DNA of 64,000 nt from assembly GCA_963735445.1 (NCBI GenBank), contig CAVTLC010000013.1:1-64000 (forward strand). The letters are read 5' to 3'. The position numbers and the translations under genes are program-made. Shown piece after piece: positions 18,429 to 27,203 of this stretch. Below the pieces are notes generated by a model, which worked only from the letters and a program-made list of their open reading frames with translations, ran no database searches and was not told the DNA's origin. The DNA is from AP-15 sp963735445 (GTDB taxonomy: Bacteria; Pseudomonadota; Alphaproteobacteria; ATCC43930; CGMCC-115725). Position 1 is the first letter of the stretch. The number at the start of each line of letters is the position of its first letter.

Positions 18429-19376
18429 ATGAGTTGTATTCACGTCATTCATGAGAACGCGGCCTGGCTCGAACCCTTGGCCGCAGCGCTCGATCGGCAG
18501 GGCCTGTCGTGGCGCGATTGGTTCCTCGACCAGGGCGCCTTCGATCTATCGAAGCCGCCGCCCGAGGGCGTCTTCTACAACCGGATGAGCGCCTCATCGC
18601 ATACGCGCGGCCATCGTTACTCTGCTGAATTGACAGTATCGGTGCTGGCTTGGCTCGAGCGGCACGGGCGTCGCGTCATCAATGGCAGCCGCGCGCTCGA
18701 CCTCGAAATCAGCAAGGCGCGCCAATACGCTGCCCTCGAAGCGGCCGGCATCCGCACGCCCGATACCGTGCTCGTCGCCGGCAAAGAATTACTGGTCGAG
18801 GCGGCGCAGCAACATTTCGCGGGCAGTCCCTTTATCCTCAAGCCGAACCGCGGCGGCAAAGGACTAGGCGTGAGGTTGTTTCTCTCGGCGGGTGCGCTCG
18901 GCGATTATCTCGACAGCCCGGATTACGAGCCGCCGGTCGATGGTCTCCATCTGTTGCAGCAGTACATCCGCGCGCCGTTGCCATTGATCACGCGCGCGGA
19001 ATTCGTCGGCGGCCGGTTCATGTATGCGGTCGAGGTCGATACCAGCGATGGGTTCGAGCTGTGCCCGGCCGATGTTTGTGTTGTCGGCGACGCATTTTGC
19101 CCCGCCGGGCCGGGGGCTGAGCCTAACCAGCCGCGCGCCAAGTTCACGATCATCGACGGCATCGACCCGTCACTAAAGCGCCGCTACGAAGCCTTCCTCG
19201 CCGCCAACGACATCGGCGTGGCCGGGATCGAATTCATCACCGACGCCCAGGGCACCGCCTACACCTACGACGTCAACACCAACACCAACTACAATCCCGA
19301 CGCCGAGGCCCGCGCCGGCCGCTCCGGCATGGACACGCTCGCCCGCTATCTCGGCGCCGAACTCAGCAGCCTCTAA
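18429..19376 (+). CDS. ATP-grasp ligase of RimK/alpha-L-glutamate ligase type
   Basis: 315 aa. The central and C-terminal parts fit an ATP-grasp fold: FILKPNRGGKGLGV (about residues 136-149) holds the ATP lysine and glycine loop, and the metal-binding end reads GIEFITDA followed by YDVNTNTNYN. Enzymes of this fold join a carboxylate to an amine through an acyl phosphate. The first 70 residues do not match a family I know. The gene stands alone with its own promoter-like sequence and no peptide or cofactor genes beside it, so the substrates cannot be inferred. Confidence 0.8.
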   Translation: MSCIHVIHENAAWLEPLAAALDRQGLSWRDWFLDQGAFDLSKPPPEGVFYNRMSASSHTRGHRYSAELTVSVLAWLERHGRRVINGSRALDLEISKARQYAALEAAGIRTPDTVLVAGKELLVEAAQQHFAGSPFILKPNRGGKGLGVRLFLSAGALGDYLDSPDYEPPVDGLHLLQQYIRAPLPLITRAEFVGGRFMYAVEVDTSDGFELCPADVCVVGDAFCPAGPGAEPNQPRAKFTIIDGIDPSLKRRYEAFLAANDIGVAGIEFITDAQGTAYTYDVNTNTNYNPDAEARAGRSGMDTLARYLGAELSSL

Positions 19377-19386
19377 GGCGAAAGCG

Positions 19387-19409
19387 ACGGGGCCGACTAA
19401 GAGCCCCGT
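19387..19409. terminator. Hairpin between convergent genes
   Basis: ACGGGGC (19387-19393) and GCCCCGT (19403-19409) form a perfect 7-bp stem with a 9-nt loop, in the 74-nt gap between two converging genes. There is no T tract, so bidirectional termination is only suggested. Confidence 0.4.
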
Positions 19410-19450
19410 GGCCCGCAGTCTCAGGTGATCAGAACAGAAACCACAGAAAC

Positions 19451-20572
19451 CTAGTTGAGGTGGTATATCCTGGCGGCATTGCCTCCCGCGATCTTGACCT
19501 TTTCCTCTTCAGTGCAGCCCGTCAGAACCTCCTCAATGATTTGCCGGCTCCTCGGGAAGGTGGATTCCACATGCGGGTAATCTGAGCCCCAGAGGAGATT
19601 GTCGACACCAATGATGTGTCGGTCGCGTATGCCCATGGCGTCTTCCTGGAAGCCGGCAAACACGTTCCGGTGGAAATAGTCGCTGGGCAGCATAGCCTCC
19701 TTGAACCGATAACGCTCTTGCTGAACCCGTTGGGTGTAGGTGTAGTCGATGCGGTCCAGGAAGTGGGGAATCCAGGATAGTTCGTGCTCCACGGTGCCCA
19801 CCTGGAGTTTTGGAAAGCGCTCAAAGACGCCGCTGAAGATCATGTCAGCAAGAGACATCCGCACCCAGTGGTCGGCGTTGGCGAGGAACGAGTTGCGGAC
19901 GCGGTTGCGGTCCTCGAGCCCAAAATCCTGGCCTGGACCCGGCCGGTTCGTCGCGATGTGCATGCCAAGGGGAATATCCAGATCCTGGGCCGCCGCCCAC
20001 AGCGGCTCATACATCGGATTGTCATACCCCTTCCCCTCCGGGGGATAGACGGTGATCATGCCGCCCGCCAGCCCCATCTTGGCGCAGCGCTCGAGCTCCT
20101 TGACCCCCTCCTGCACATCGTCCACGTTGATCATGGCGATACCCTTGAGGCGGTTGGGCTCTCCGGCGCTGAACTCGGCGAGCCAGTTGTTGTATCCTCT
20201 AAAAATCTCCGACAGCAGTGCCGTGTCCGGCACGCTGTACAGCAGCAGACCGACCGTGGGATAGACAACACTGACATCGACCCCATCGGCATCCATATCC
20301 TTGAGGTGCTCTGACGGCTCGTAGCCACCGCGCCGCACTCGATCAAAGGTCGTGGTGCGGACCATCTTTTCCGGCGCCTCAAACCGCATACCCGTCTGTG
20401 CCCCAGGGCTCAGCCCGATCGTCCGATGGCCGTCGCAGTACCACCAATCGCCGTCATACTCGCGGACCATCTGCGGGACCCGGTCCTTGAACGCCGGCTT
20501 GGCTCTGCTCGTCCACAAATCCGGTGGCTCAAACACGTGATTGTCCGACGATATAACCCGGTAATTCGCCAT
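19451..20572 (-). CDS. Amidohydrolase family 2 protein
   Basis: 373 aa metal-dependent TIM-barrel hydrolase or decarboxylase. It has SSDNHVFEPPDLW at the N-terminus, MHIATNR in the middle and a canonical LLWGSDYPHVEST near the C-terminus, so the catalytic set looks complete, unlike its relative at 16977. A ribosome-binding site GGGAGGG lies about 8 nt before the ATG. It converges with the ATP-grasp gene and precedes nothing obvious. Its role is probably ring or amide cleavage in catabolism; the substrate is unknown. Confidence 0.9.
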   Translation of the reverse strand: MANYRVISSDNHVFEPPDLWTSRAKPAFKDRVPQMVREYDGDWWYCDGHRTIGLSPGAQTGMRFEAPEKMVRTTTFDRVRRGGYEPSEHLKDMDADGVDVSVVYPTVGLLLYSVPDTALLSEIFRGYNNWLAEFSAGEPNRLKGIAMINVDDVQEGVKELERCAKMGLAGGMITVYPPEGKGYDNPMYEPLWAAAQDLDIPLGMHIATNRPGPGQDFGLEDRNRVRNSFLANADHWVRMSLADMIFSGVFERFPKLQVGTVEHELSWIPHFLDRIDYTYTQRVQQERYRFKEAMLPSDYFHRNVFAGFQEDAMGIRDRHIIGVDNLLWGSDYPHVESTFPRSRQIIEEVLTGCTEEEKVKIAGGNAARIYHLN

Positions 20573-20887
20573 GATTTGACCCTCCCTTGGTGGTGAGCGC
20601 CCTCGCAGTTCTGCCGTTTACATGACCCTCACCGGCCCCACTATACCGCGAGCAAGACCCGTGCCGATATCGCGAAATTATGCTCCCCGGGGGTGGACAG
20701 CGGTCAGAGCTTGACTCAAAGCGCTGTGTCCTGGTGAGCCGTCTGATCGCGAACTGGATGCGGCGAGGGTAACAAAGGTCTCCAGCGCGCCGGCAACGTT
20801 CTCGTGTCCCTGGCGAGGCTGCCCGGCCGACGCTGCCGGTCGGCGACAGCTCCAGGGCTCGGCCGCGCGCTTTCGGTGCCCCTGTTG
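20573..20887. other. Intergenic region, no gene seen
   Basis: 315 nt between two minus-strand genes. A long minus-strand frame crosses it but is the out-of-frame shadow of the enolase-superfamily gene. Besides the likely promoter of the amidohydrolase gene I see nothing structured. Confidence 0.5.
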
Positions 20888-21997
20888 TCAGCTCAGTACG
20901 GTGACCTTTTTCCGTTCGATCAGGTCGAAGTCGATCTTTGCGCCGAGGCCGGGTTCGGTGGGGGCGTGGACGAGGCCGTCGCGGTCGACGGTGATGTCTT
21001 CGGCAAGACCGTATTTTTGCATCGCGTCGGGCAATAAGACTTCGAAGAACTCGGTGTTGCGGATCGCCATGATCACGTGAAGGTTGGCGAAATTGTTTAA
21101 TGAATTGCCGCCGTGATGGGTCTCGAAATTCATGCGGAAGGCTTCCGCCAGATGCGCGGTCTTGATCAAGGTCGTGATCCCGCCTTTGACCGCGACATCG
21201 CCGCGCAGAAAGTCGGTGGCGCGCTCGGTGATCCACGGAATATACGAATTGAGACCGCCGATCGGGTATTCGGTGGCGAGTATTGGGATGTCGAGCTTTT
21301 GCTTTAGTTTGACGTAGTTGTAGATGTCCTGTTCGGCGAGCGGGTCTTCGTACCAGTAAAATCCCATCTCCTCGATTGCCCGGCCGACCCGCAAGGCCTC
21401 TTCGTAGCGATAGCTCCAGGTCGAATCGAGCATCACCGTGTAATCGTCGCCGACCGCCTTGCGCACCGCCTCGCAGACCTTGATGTCGTCGCGCCAGCGC
21501 TGCGGCGGGTGGATCTTGTAGGCGGCCCAGCCGGTCGATTGGTAATGCTTGGCCTGCTCGGAATACGCCTCGGGCGTGGCGTGGATCTCGGAGCTGGCAT
21601 AGGCCGGGATGCTGTCGCGGCAGGTCCCGATCAGCCGGTGGATCGGCAGGCCCGCAGCTTTCCCGGCGATATCCCACAGCGCGATGTCGCAGGCGCCGAT
21701 CGCCCTGATCGTCGCGACCCGGGCGCGCCCCCAAAGAAGTCGATTGAGGCGCTCGCGGTCGAGCGGGTCCTGGCCCATCAGGATCGGCTTTAGAAAGCGG
21801 ATCAAACTCGGGCCGTCGAGGCTCGCCGGGTTCGACGAGGTGCCGAGAAAGGCGTGGCCGGTGACGCCCTCGTCGGTTGTCACCGCGAGCAGGCCGAGAT
21901 CGCTTTTGCCGGTCGGGCGCGCGGTGTGATGACCGTAGATCGTCGGCGGGATGCTCTCCCAAGCGAACAGGGTCAGGGTGACATCGGTGATCTTCAT
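20888..21997 (-). CDS. Mandelate racemase/muconate lactonizing enzyme family protein
   Basis: 369 aa enolase-superfamily enzyme. The general-base motif reads K161-I-H163, the three metal ligands are D191 (MLDSTW), E217 (WYEDPL) and E243 (ATEYP), and H294/H295 in ETHHGGNS is on the opposite face, as in the mandelate racemase subgroup. Such enzymes abstract the proton alpha to a carboxylate, leading to dehydration or racemisation of sugar acids or related substrates. The K-x-H base rather than K-x-K hints at an acid-sugar dehydratase branch, but this is not certain. It is not tightly linked to sugar genes. Confidence 0.9.
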   Translation of the reverse strand: MKITDVTLTLFAWESIPPTIYGHHTARPTGKSDLGLLAVTTDEGVTGHAFLGTSSNPASLDGPSLIRFLKPILMGQDPLDRERLNRLLWGRARVATIRAIGACDIALWDIAGKAAGLPIHRLIGTCRDSIPAYASSEIHATPEAYSEQAKHYQSTGWAAYKIHPPQRWRDDIKVCEAVRKAVGDDYTVMLDSTWSYRYEEALRVGRAIEEMGFYWYEDPLAEQDIYNYVKLKQKLDIPILATEYPIGGLNSYIPWITERATDFLRGDVAVKGGITTLIKTAHLAEAFRMNFETHHGGNSLNNFANLHVIMAIRNTEFFEVLLPDAMQKYGLAEDITVDRDGLVHAPTEPGLGAKIDFDLIERKKVTVLS

Positions 21998-22102
21998 CGG
22001 ATTAACCTCCCGAGCAACGCTGCGACAAGACGCGGGTCTCGGGCCCGCATCGTCAATATCAGGACCGGATCCAGAACCGGAAATTCGCGGGATCTCCGCA
22101 TA

Positions 22103-22167
22103 TCGTCATCCCGACGAAGGTCGGGATCCACTTCGGCAATGGATACCGGCCTATGCCGGTATGACGA
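22103..22167. repeat. Intergenic palindromic element, GTCATCCC...ATGAC type (copy 2)
   Basis: 65 bp with outer arms TCGTCAT (22103-22109) and ATGACGA (22161-22167). The inner hairpins are CCCGAC-GAAG-GTCGGG and TACCGGC-CTAT-GCCGGTA, linked through GGATCCACTTCGG. Arrangement and ends match the element at 16895, though the hairpin stems differ in sequence. Confidence 0.8.
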
Positions 22168-22237
22168 GAGCCGGTAAGACGCCATGGGTCACCAACTCGC
22201 CACGCCGGCTGGCCAGCGGATAATGGCGCCCGCGGGC

Positions 22238-22561
22238 TTATTGCGCGGTCGATTTCGCGGTGGGGACGATGCGGGTCACGACCATGGCGCTGCGGTCGAG
22301 GCATTGCGGCACGCGCGGCGCGATCTTTGTCTTCCAGAAATCGCTGTCGTAGACCGCTTTGTAGAGCGCCTCGCGCTGGGCTTCGTTCTCGAAGCGGCGC
22401 ATCCAGACATAGCAGGAATCGTCGGTCTCGCCGCGATAGCTGCCGGTGATGACCATGCCTTTGGAGACCTGGAACGGGATGATCTCCTCCTCCATGATCT
22501 TGACCCATTCGTCCATCTTGCCGGGCAGCACCTTGTATTGCCGCAATTCGTAAAACGCCAT
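22238..22561 (-). CDS. NIPSNAP-family protein
   Basis: 107 aa ferredoxin-like alpha/beta barrel protein of the NIPSNAP type, starting with YELRQYKVLPGK and carrying the CYVWMRRFENEAQRE strand-helix typical of the family. I start at ATG 22561 rather than 22627 because the family begins with this strand. Bacterial members are small dimeric proteins, often next to catabolic oxygenases and possibly binding or isomerising their products. Here it sits between the enolase-superfamily gene and a divergent carboxylesterase. Confidence 0.88.
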   Translation of the reverse strand: MAFYELRQYKVLPGKMDEWVKIMEEEIIPFQVSKGMVITGSYRGETDDSCYVWMRRFENEAQREALYKAVYDSDFWKTKIAPRVPQCLDRSAMVVTRIVPTAKSTAQ

Positions 22562-22736
22562 CTCGCTGCTCCCCTTGCTGTTTAGGTGATTTCCGGGGAC
22601 AGCATAGCCGGCTGTTCGCGCCGACAAAAGCCGGCCGCATGCCCATCGGCCAGATCCCCGATCGATAGCGGCGCTTCTGATACTCGGCTTTTCCCGTTAC
22701 TCTCGCCAATTCAGCGGACCACAGGGAGGAAATGCC

Positions 22737-24323
22737 ATGGCCAACGACATCGCCGCCGCGCAATCCGGGCTTTCGCCGGTCGTCGAAATTAAGTCCGGCA
22801 AATTGCGCGGCGCAAATGAGGCAGGCATTTATTCCTTCAAGGGCGTGCCTTATGGCGCCTCGACTGCCGGGCACAACCGGTTTATGCCGCCGCATCCGGC
22901 GCAGCCCTGGAGCGGGGTGCGCGACGCCCTCGCCTATTCCGGTCGGGCGTGGCAATTGCCCGGACGCCCAGCGCGACGCGCGGTGCTCGAAACTCTGCTG
23001 GGGCCGCCCGACACGACGCCAGAAACCGAAGATTGCCTAACCGTCAATCTTTGGACTCCGGGGCTCGGCGATGGCGGCAAGCGGCCGGTCATGGTGTGGC
23101 TGCATGGCGGCGCTTTTGCCTATGGCTCGGGCAACCGCGCGGTGACCGACGGCGCCAACCTGGCGCGGCGCGGCGATGTCGTTGTCGTCAGCGTCAATCA
23201 TCGCCTGAACATCCTCGGATTTTTGCATCTCGACGACATTGGCGGCGGCCGATGGATGCATTCGAGCAATGCCGGCATGCTCGACATCGTCGCCGCGCTT
23301 CGCTGGGTGCACGACAACATTGCGGCGTTTGGCGGCGATCCCGGCAACGTCACGATCTTTGGCGAGTCGGGTGGCGGCGGCAAAGTCAGCGTCTTGTTGG
23401 CGATGCCCGCCGCGCAGGGGCTGTTCCACCGCGCGATCATCCAAAGCGGAGCGACGATCCGCGTCTCGACCCGCGAGCGCGCGAATGCGCTGGCCGAAGC
23501 GGTGCTCAACCAACTTGGTCTGCGCGCCAGCGAGTGCGAGCGACTGCAGAGCCTGCCCGCCGAGCAAATCCTGATGGCGATCGCACCGGCCTCGCGCAAG
23601 GTCGGCCGCTCGCACTGGCCGTTGCTCGACCGCTATGATTTTGGCCCGGTCGTCGACGGCGCCGACCTGCCGCAGCACCCGGCCGAGCCCGAAGCGCCGG
23701 CATCGGCCAACGGTATCCCGCTGATGATCGGCGGCACGAAGGAGGAAAGCGCCTTTTTCCTCGCCGATGATGATGCCGTGTGGAACCGCACCTTGGGCGA
23801 GGCGGAATTGCGGCAGCGGATCGCAGCGGTCGGCGGCGCCGACACCGATGCGCTGCTCGCCGTCTATAACGAGGCGATGCCGCAGGCGAACCCGGCCGAC
23901 CGCCTGATCGCGGCATTGACCGGGTCGAATTTCTGGGTGCGCACGGTTTTGCTCGCCGAGCGCTATGCCGCGCGAACAGGCCGTGGCCCGGTCTACATGT
24001 ACTCGCTCGATTGGCAGAGCCCGGCGCATGGCGGCCGGCTCAAAGCGCATCACGCAATGGACCTGCCGTTTGTCTTCGACAATGTCGATATCCCCGACAC
24101 GACCGCCGGGGCTGCGGGCGCCCGCGAACTGGCGGGCCGAATGGCGGATACCTGGATCGCCTTTGCCCGCCACGGCCGCCCTGACAATCCGTCGATTCCG
24201 GCCTGGCCCGTCTATACGGCGAAAGACCGGGCGACGATGATTTTCGACAACGAGTGCCAGGTCGTGCAGGATCCCGACCGCGATGCCCGCCGCCTATGGA
24301 CCCGCATCGTCACGCAAGGCTGA
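22737..24323 (+). CDS. Carboxylesterase type B family protein
   Basis: 528 aa alpha/beta hydrolase. The oxyanion loop is HGGAF (123-127) and the nucleophile elbow FGESGGGG (S211). The acid is in GGTKEES and the catalytic His in KAHHAMDLPFVF. AGGGAGG precedes ATG 22737. There is no signal peptide, so it is probably cytosolic. It hydrolyses carboxylic esters; the family is promiscuous, so no substrate is claimed. It may feed the neighbouring acyl-CoA-dehydrogenase-like enzyme. Confidence 0.92.
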   Translation: MANDIAAAQSGLSPVVEIKSGKLRGANEAGIYSFKGVPYGASTAGHNRFMPPHPAQPWSGVRDALAYSGRAWQLPGRPARRAVLETLLGPPDTTPETEDCLTVNLWTPGLGDGGKRPVMVWLHGGAFAYGSGNRAVTDGANLARRGDVVVVSVNHRLNILGFLHLDDIGGGRWMHSSNAGMLDIVAALRWVHDNIAAFGGDPGNVTIFGESGGGGKVSVLLAMPAAQGLFHRAIIQSGATIRVSTRERANALAEAVLNQLGLRASECERLQSLPAEQILMAIAPASRKVGRSHWPLLDRYDFGPVVDGADLPQHPAEPEAPASANGIPLMIGGTKEESAFFLADDDAVWNRTLGEAELRQRIAAVGGADTDALLAVYNEAMPQANPADRLIAALTGSNFWVRTVLLAERYAARTGRGPVYMYSLDWQSPAHGGRLKAHHAMDLPFVFDNVDIPDTTAGAAGARELAGRMADTWIAFARHGRPDNPSIPAWPVYTAKDRATMIFDNECQVVQDPDRDARRLWTRIVTQG

Positions 24324-24564
24324 TCGCTCCGACACCCGACCCGGTCGCCGCGGGAAGAGTAGCGGATCGTGGTTGGCGGGCAGCTCGAACTCATTGGTCG
24401 TAGCGGCCGTCCGACGATCCAAAGCTGACGGCGATGTGCGGCAATTGCCAGCTGCAACAGAGGTTTGCGCGGAAATCGTCGCAGCCGGCGGTCGCACGAT
24501 GTTATCCTGAGGACGTTGAGCACCGAACGGTCGGGATCGCCCGCCGGGACCAGGAGAAGAAAAG

Positions 24565-25797
24565 ATGGCGTCGATCGACCTCGATTTGGCCCGGCCCACA
24601 ACGTTTGAGAGCGCACACGAGAGTGCGCGTGAGAGCGACTACATCGAACGCGCGCGGGCACTCGCGCCGCTGCTCAGGGACGCCGCTGACGAGATCGAGG
24701 AACATCGCCAGCTGCCGCCGCGCGTCGTCGAGGCGCTGATTGAAGGCGGCTTTTTCAAACTGCTGATCCCGCGCTCATTAGGCGGCGCCGAACTGCATCC
24801 GCTGATCTATGTCCAGGTACTGGAAGAGATCGCCAAGGCCGAGCCCAGCACGGCGTGGTCACTCGGGCAGAATTCGGGCTGCTCGATGTCGGCCCCCTAT
24901 CTCGATCCGGCAATTGCGCGGGAGGTGTTTGGTCCGCCGCGCGGCATTCTCGCCTGGGGGCCCGATCTGCCGAACGCCGGGCGCGGAGTTGCGGTTGCAG
25001 GCGGTATCCGTGTTACCGGGCGCTGGGGATTTGCCACCGGAAGCCGACACGCGACCTGGCTCGGCGCGCACATCCCGATTTTTAATGAAGACGGTACGCA
25101 GCGGATGAACCCAAACGGCCGGCCGCAGGTGCGCACCGTCCTGTTTCCGAAATCGAGCGCCAAGATCATCGATAACTGGCAGGTCATCGGATTGCGCGGC
25201 ACCGGCAGCGACAGCTATCAGGCCGAGGATTTGTTTGTCCCGCAGCAATACACCTTTGGGCGCGATAACCCGGCCGAACGGCACGAACAGGGCACCCTCT
25301 ACAATTTCACCAGCGGCATGATCTATGCGATGGGTTTTTCAAATGTGTCGCTCGGCATCGCCCGCGGTGCGCTCGAAACCTTTATCGAATTGGCCCGTGA
25401 CAAGATCCCGCGGGGAGCGCGCAAGACCCTGCGCGAGAACAATGTGATCCAGTCTATGGTGGCGCAATGCGAGGCGCGCCTAAGCTCATGCCGAGCCTTT
25501 ATCCATCAGACAATCGAGGAGATGTGGGACGAAGCGGCGTGCCACGGCGAATTCCGCCCCGACCAGCATCCGCGGCTGCGGCTTGCCGCCACCTGGGCGA
25601 TCCAGCAATCGCGCGAAGTGGTTTCTGAAATCTACAGTGCGGCAGGCGCCACGGCGATCTTTAACGACAACCCGTTCGAGCGCCGGTTCCGCGACATGCA
25701 TGCCGGCAGCCAGCAGGGGCAGGGCCGTCCGGTACACTTCGAAACCGTCGGCCAGATGCTGCTAGGCCTGCCCCCAGAAGGCCGCATGTTCCGCTAG
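24565..25797 (+). CDS. Acyl-CoA dehydrogenase-fold flavoprotein (HsaA/HpaB-like monooxygenase group)
   Basis: 410 aa. The N-terminal helical domain includes ELHPLIYVQVLEEIAKAEPS, then the WSLGQNSG beta region and the C-terminal four-helix bundle with DNPFERRFRDMHAGSQQ. This arrangement is closer to the two-component flavin monooxygenases (HsaA, DszC group) than to classic acyl-CoA dehydrogenases, since the usual catalytic Glu context is not seen. Such enzymes need a separate flavin reductase, and none is adjacent. AGGAGA stands before ATG 24565. Confidence 0.85.
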   Translation: MASIDLDLARPTTFESAHESARESDYIERARALAPLLRDAADEIEEHRQLPPRVVEALIEGGFFKLLIPRSLGGAELHPLIYVQVLEEIAKAEPSTAWSLGQNSGCSMSAPYLDPAIAREVFGPPRGILAWGPDLPNAGRGVAVAGGIRVTGRWGFATGSRHATWLGAHIPIFNEDGTQRMNPNGRPQVRTVLFPKSSAKIIDNWQVIGLRGTGSDSYQAEDLFVPQQYTFGRDNPAERHEQGTLYNFTSGMIYAMGFSNVSLGIARGALETFIELARDKIPRGARKTLRENNVIQSMVAQCEARLSSCRAFIHQTIEEMWDEAACHGEFRPDQHPRLRLAATWAIQQSREVVSEIYSAAGATAIFNDNPFERRFRDMHAGSQQGQGRPVHFETVGQMLLGLPPEGRMFR

Positions 25798-26056
25798 GCC
25801 GCGAAGCGCTGACGAAATCTGGGCCCGTAATCGCTGCGCGTTTCAGAAAGCTCTAGACGTTCGGAAAAGGCGCGCGAACTCAGTATAGGGCTCGAGCGTC
25901 AAATATCCGCCCTCGCGGGTATTTCCGCTTGCGCCTGATTTATACAGAGCGTAACCGCTTATTTGTACCCGGGGAGGGTCACTGTTCGCGTGAGCCGGTT
26001 TACCGAATTAATATTACCAAGGCAAACGCTCGCACTTTACAAGCAAAGAGGCTTAT
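25798..26056. other. Intergenic region with one strong hairpin
   Basis: 259 nt (about 500 nt up to the next large gene), comparatively AT-rich near 25990-26050. Apart from the hairpin at 25901-25924 and the small frame at 26057 I see no gene. Confidence 0.5.
25901..25924 (+). terminator. 10-bp hairpin, possible terminator
   Basis: AAATATCCGC (25901-25910) pairs with GCGGGTATTT (25915-25924) around a CCTC loop; only one position is a G-U pair. It lies about 100 nt after the preceding stop. The A-rich 5' side and T-rich 3' side fit a bidirectional terminator, though the distance from the gene is long. Confidence 0.45.
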
Positions 26057-26242
26057 GTGACCGTCAAGTCTGTAAAACCCATATTTGCTCTTCTGGACTG
26101 GGGATGGTCTCTCGACCGAAGGGCGAATCAAGGAGAACCATTAGGTGTCCTCGCCTGTGTCTTGGCATGGGGGGTGCCGCTGTTGCTTTTTTGGAGCGGC
26201 CTAATCGGCCTGATCTATCTTCTGATAGATTACTTGGTTTGA
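26057..26242 (+). CDS. Small putative membrane protein
   Basis: 61 aa from GTG 26057, preceded by AAAGAGG about 8 nt upstream. Residues 28-58 form a strongly hydrophobic stretch (GVLACVLAWGVPLLLFWSGL and onward), enough for one or two membrane segments, after a mildly basic soluble start. I do not recognise a family. Length, ribosome-binding site and hydrophobicity support a real gene, but conservation was not tested. Confidence 0.45.
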   Translation: MTVKSVKPIFALLDWGWSLDRRANQGEPLGVLACVLAWGVPLLLFWSGLIGLIYLLIDYLV

Positions 26243-26302
26243 GGTCACGCCGTCTTGGGCCTGCTCAAGTTCTCATCAAAAAAAGACGCGGCAACTTTCG
26301 CT

Positions 26303-26992
26303 CTAGGCCGCACAGGCGCCCTGATCAACATCTAGGTCGCCGGCGCTACTGGGCCAGCGTTGCAGCGCCGCTTCGCCAACGGGTGTGAGACGGTAGTGGC
26401 CGGGTGCAGTGCGCTCGAACCAGCCATAGACGTTGCGCAGTAGAATTCGGCCGGCATCGGGGGCAATGACGCGCAAATCGCGCGGGCGGGCGGCCCCGGC
26501 GCGCAAACCAGCGGCGCAGGCGAGTGCGCGTTGGCGATAAGCCGTCATCACCGGCTCGCGGGTTGAGCCGCCCAGCGTGGGATCGCCCTGGCGACGCGAA
26601 TGCTCGGTGAGCAGGCGGGTCCGCCGCCGCTGATCGGGACGCGGCTTGTAGGGGCCCGGCTCGGCCAAGATTTCGACCCGGCCATGTGCGGCATCGACCG
26701 CCATCAGCCCCAAACCGATCAGCCGGCATAAACGGCGTACGCGCGGGTCGCGGTCGCGGCCGCGCCGGGTCAACGGCACCGCCACCCAGACCTCGTCCGC
26801 CGGGCGCATCCGATCCACCGCCTGCAGCAACAGCTCGAGATTGAAGCCGCGCTTCAACTCGACAATTGCTAGCAGCAGCGGAGCCCCTTCGCGAACCGCG
26901 ACAATGTCACAGCCGCACACCTCGCCCTTAACGCTGAAGCCGGCGCCCTCCAGAAACCTTTTCACCGTTGGATACAGCGCCGTTTCGGCCAT
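26303..26992 (-). CDS. DUF2161 family PD-(D/E)XK nuclease-fold protein
   Basis: 229 aa. The first 75 residues match the DUF2161 domain: LYPTVKRFLEGAGF, then D29 in CDIVAV and E45-L-K47 in VELKRGF, which together form a PD-(D/E)XK active-site set. The C-terminal region is rich in Arg and ends in a winged-helix-like GHYRLTPVGEAAL segment. The family is annotated as a putative phosphodiesterase or nuclease of unknown role. It is a single gene divergent from the LLM gene at 27204. Confidence 0.88.
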   Translation of the reverse strand: MAETALYPTVKRFLEGAGFSVKGEVCGCDIVAVREGAPLLLAIVELKRGFNLELLLQAVDRMRPADEVWVAVPLTRRGRDRDPRVRRLCRLIGLGLMAVDAAHGRVEILAEPGPYKPRPDQRRRTRLLTEHSRRQGDPTLGGSTREPVMTAYRQRALACAAGLRAGAARPRDLRVIAPDAGRILLRNVYGWFERTAPGHYRLTPVGEAALQRWPSSAGDLDVDQGACAA

Positions 26993-27203
26993 TTTCCTGC
27001 CCCCCGATCCCCCTGGGTCTTCTACAATGGAAAAGCGGCGCGGCGGCGCATCGCGCGCTTTTGTTGCGAGAACGGGCCTGATAGGCGGACAGAGGATAAG
27101 CGTTTATTGTCGAACCGATTCGGCGGAGCGACGCGTGTTTCCAAATCCGGCGTCCGGCCGCCACGAACCGGAGTTTGCGGCACCTTCTGTCAGGATTTGA
27201 GAC

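Noticed and set aside
20529..21962. 477-codon open frame on the minus strand
   Set aside because: It is the out-of-frame shadow of the enolase-superfamily gene at 20888-21997; its protein is Arg/Pro-rich with no family motif.
16895..22167. Regularly built palindromic repeats as a CRISPR array
   Set aside because: Copies are isolated, kilobases apart and without spacers or cas genes.
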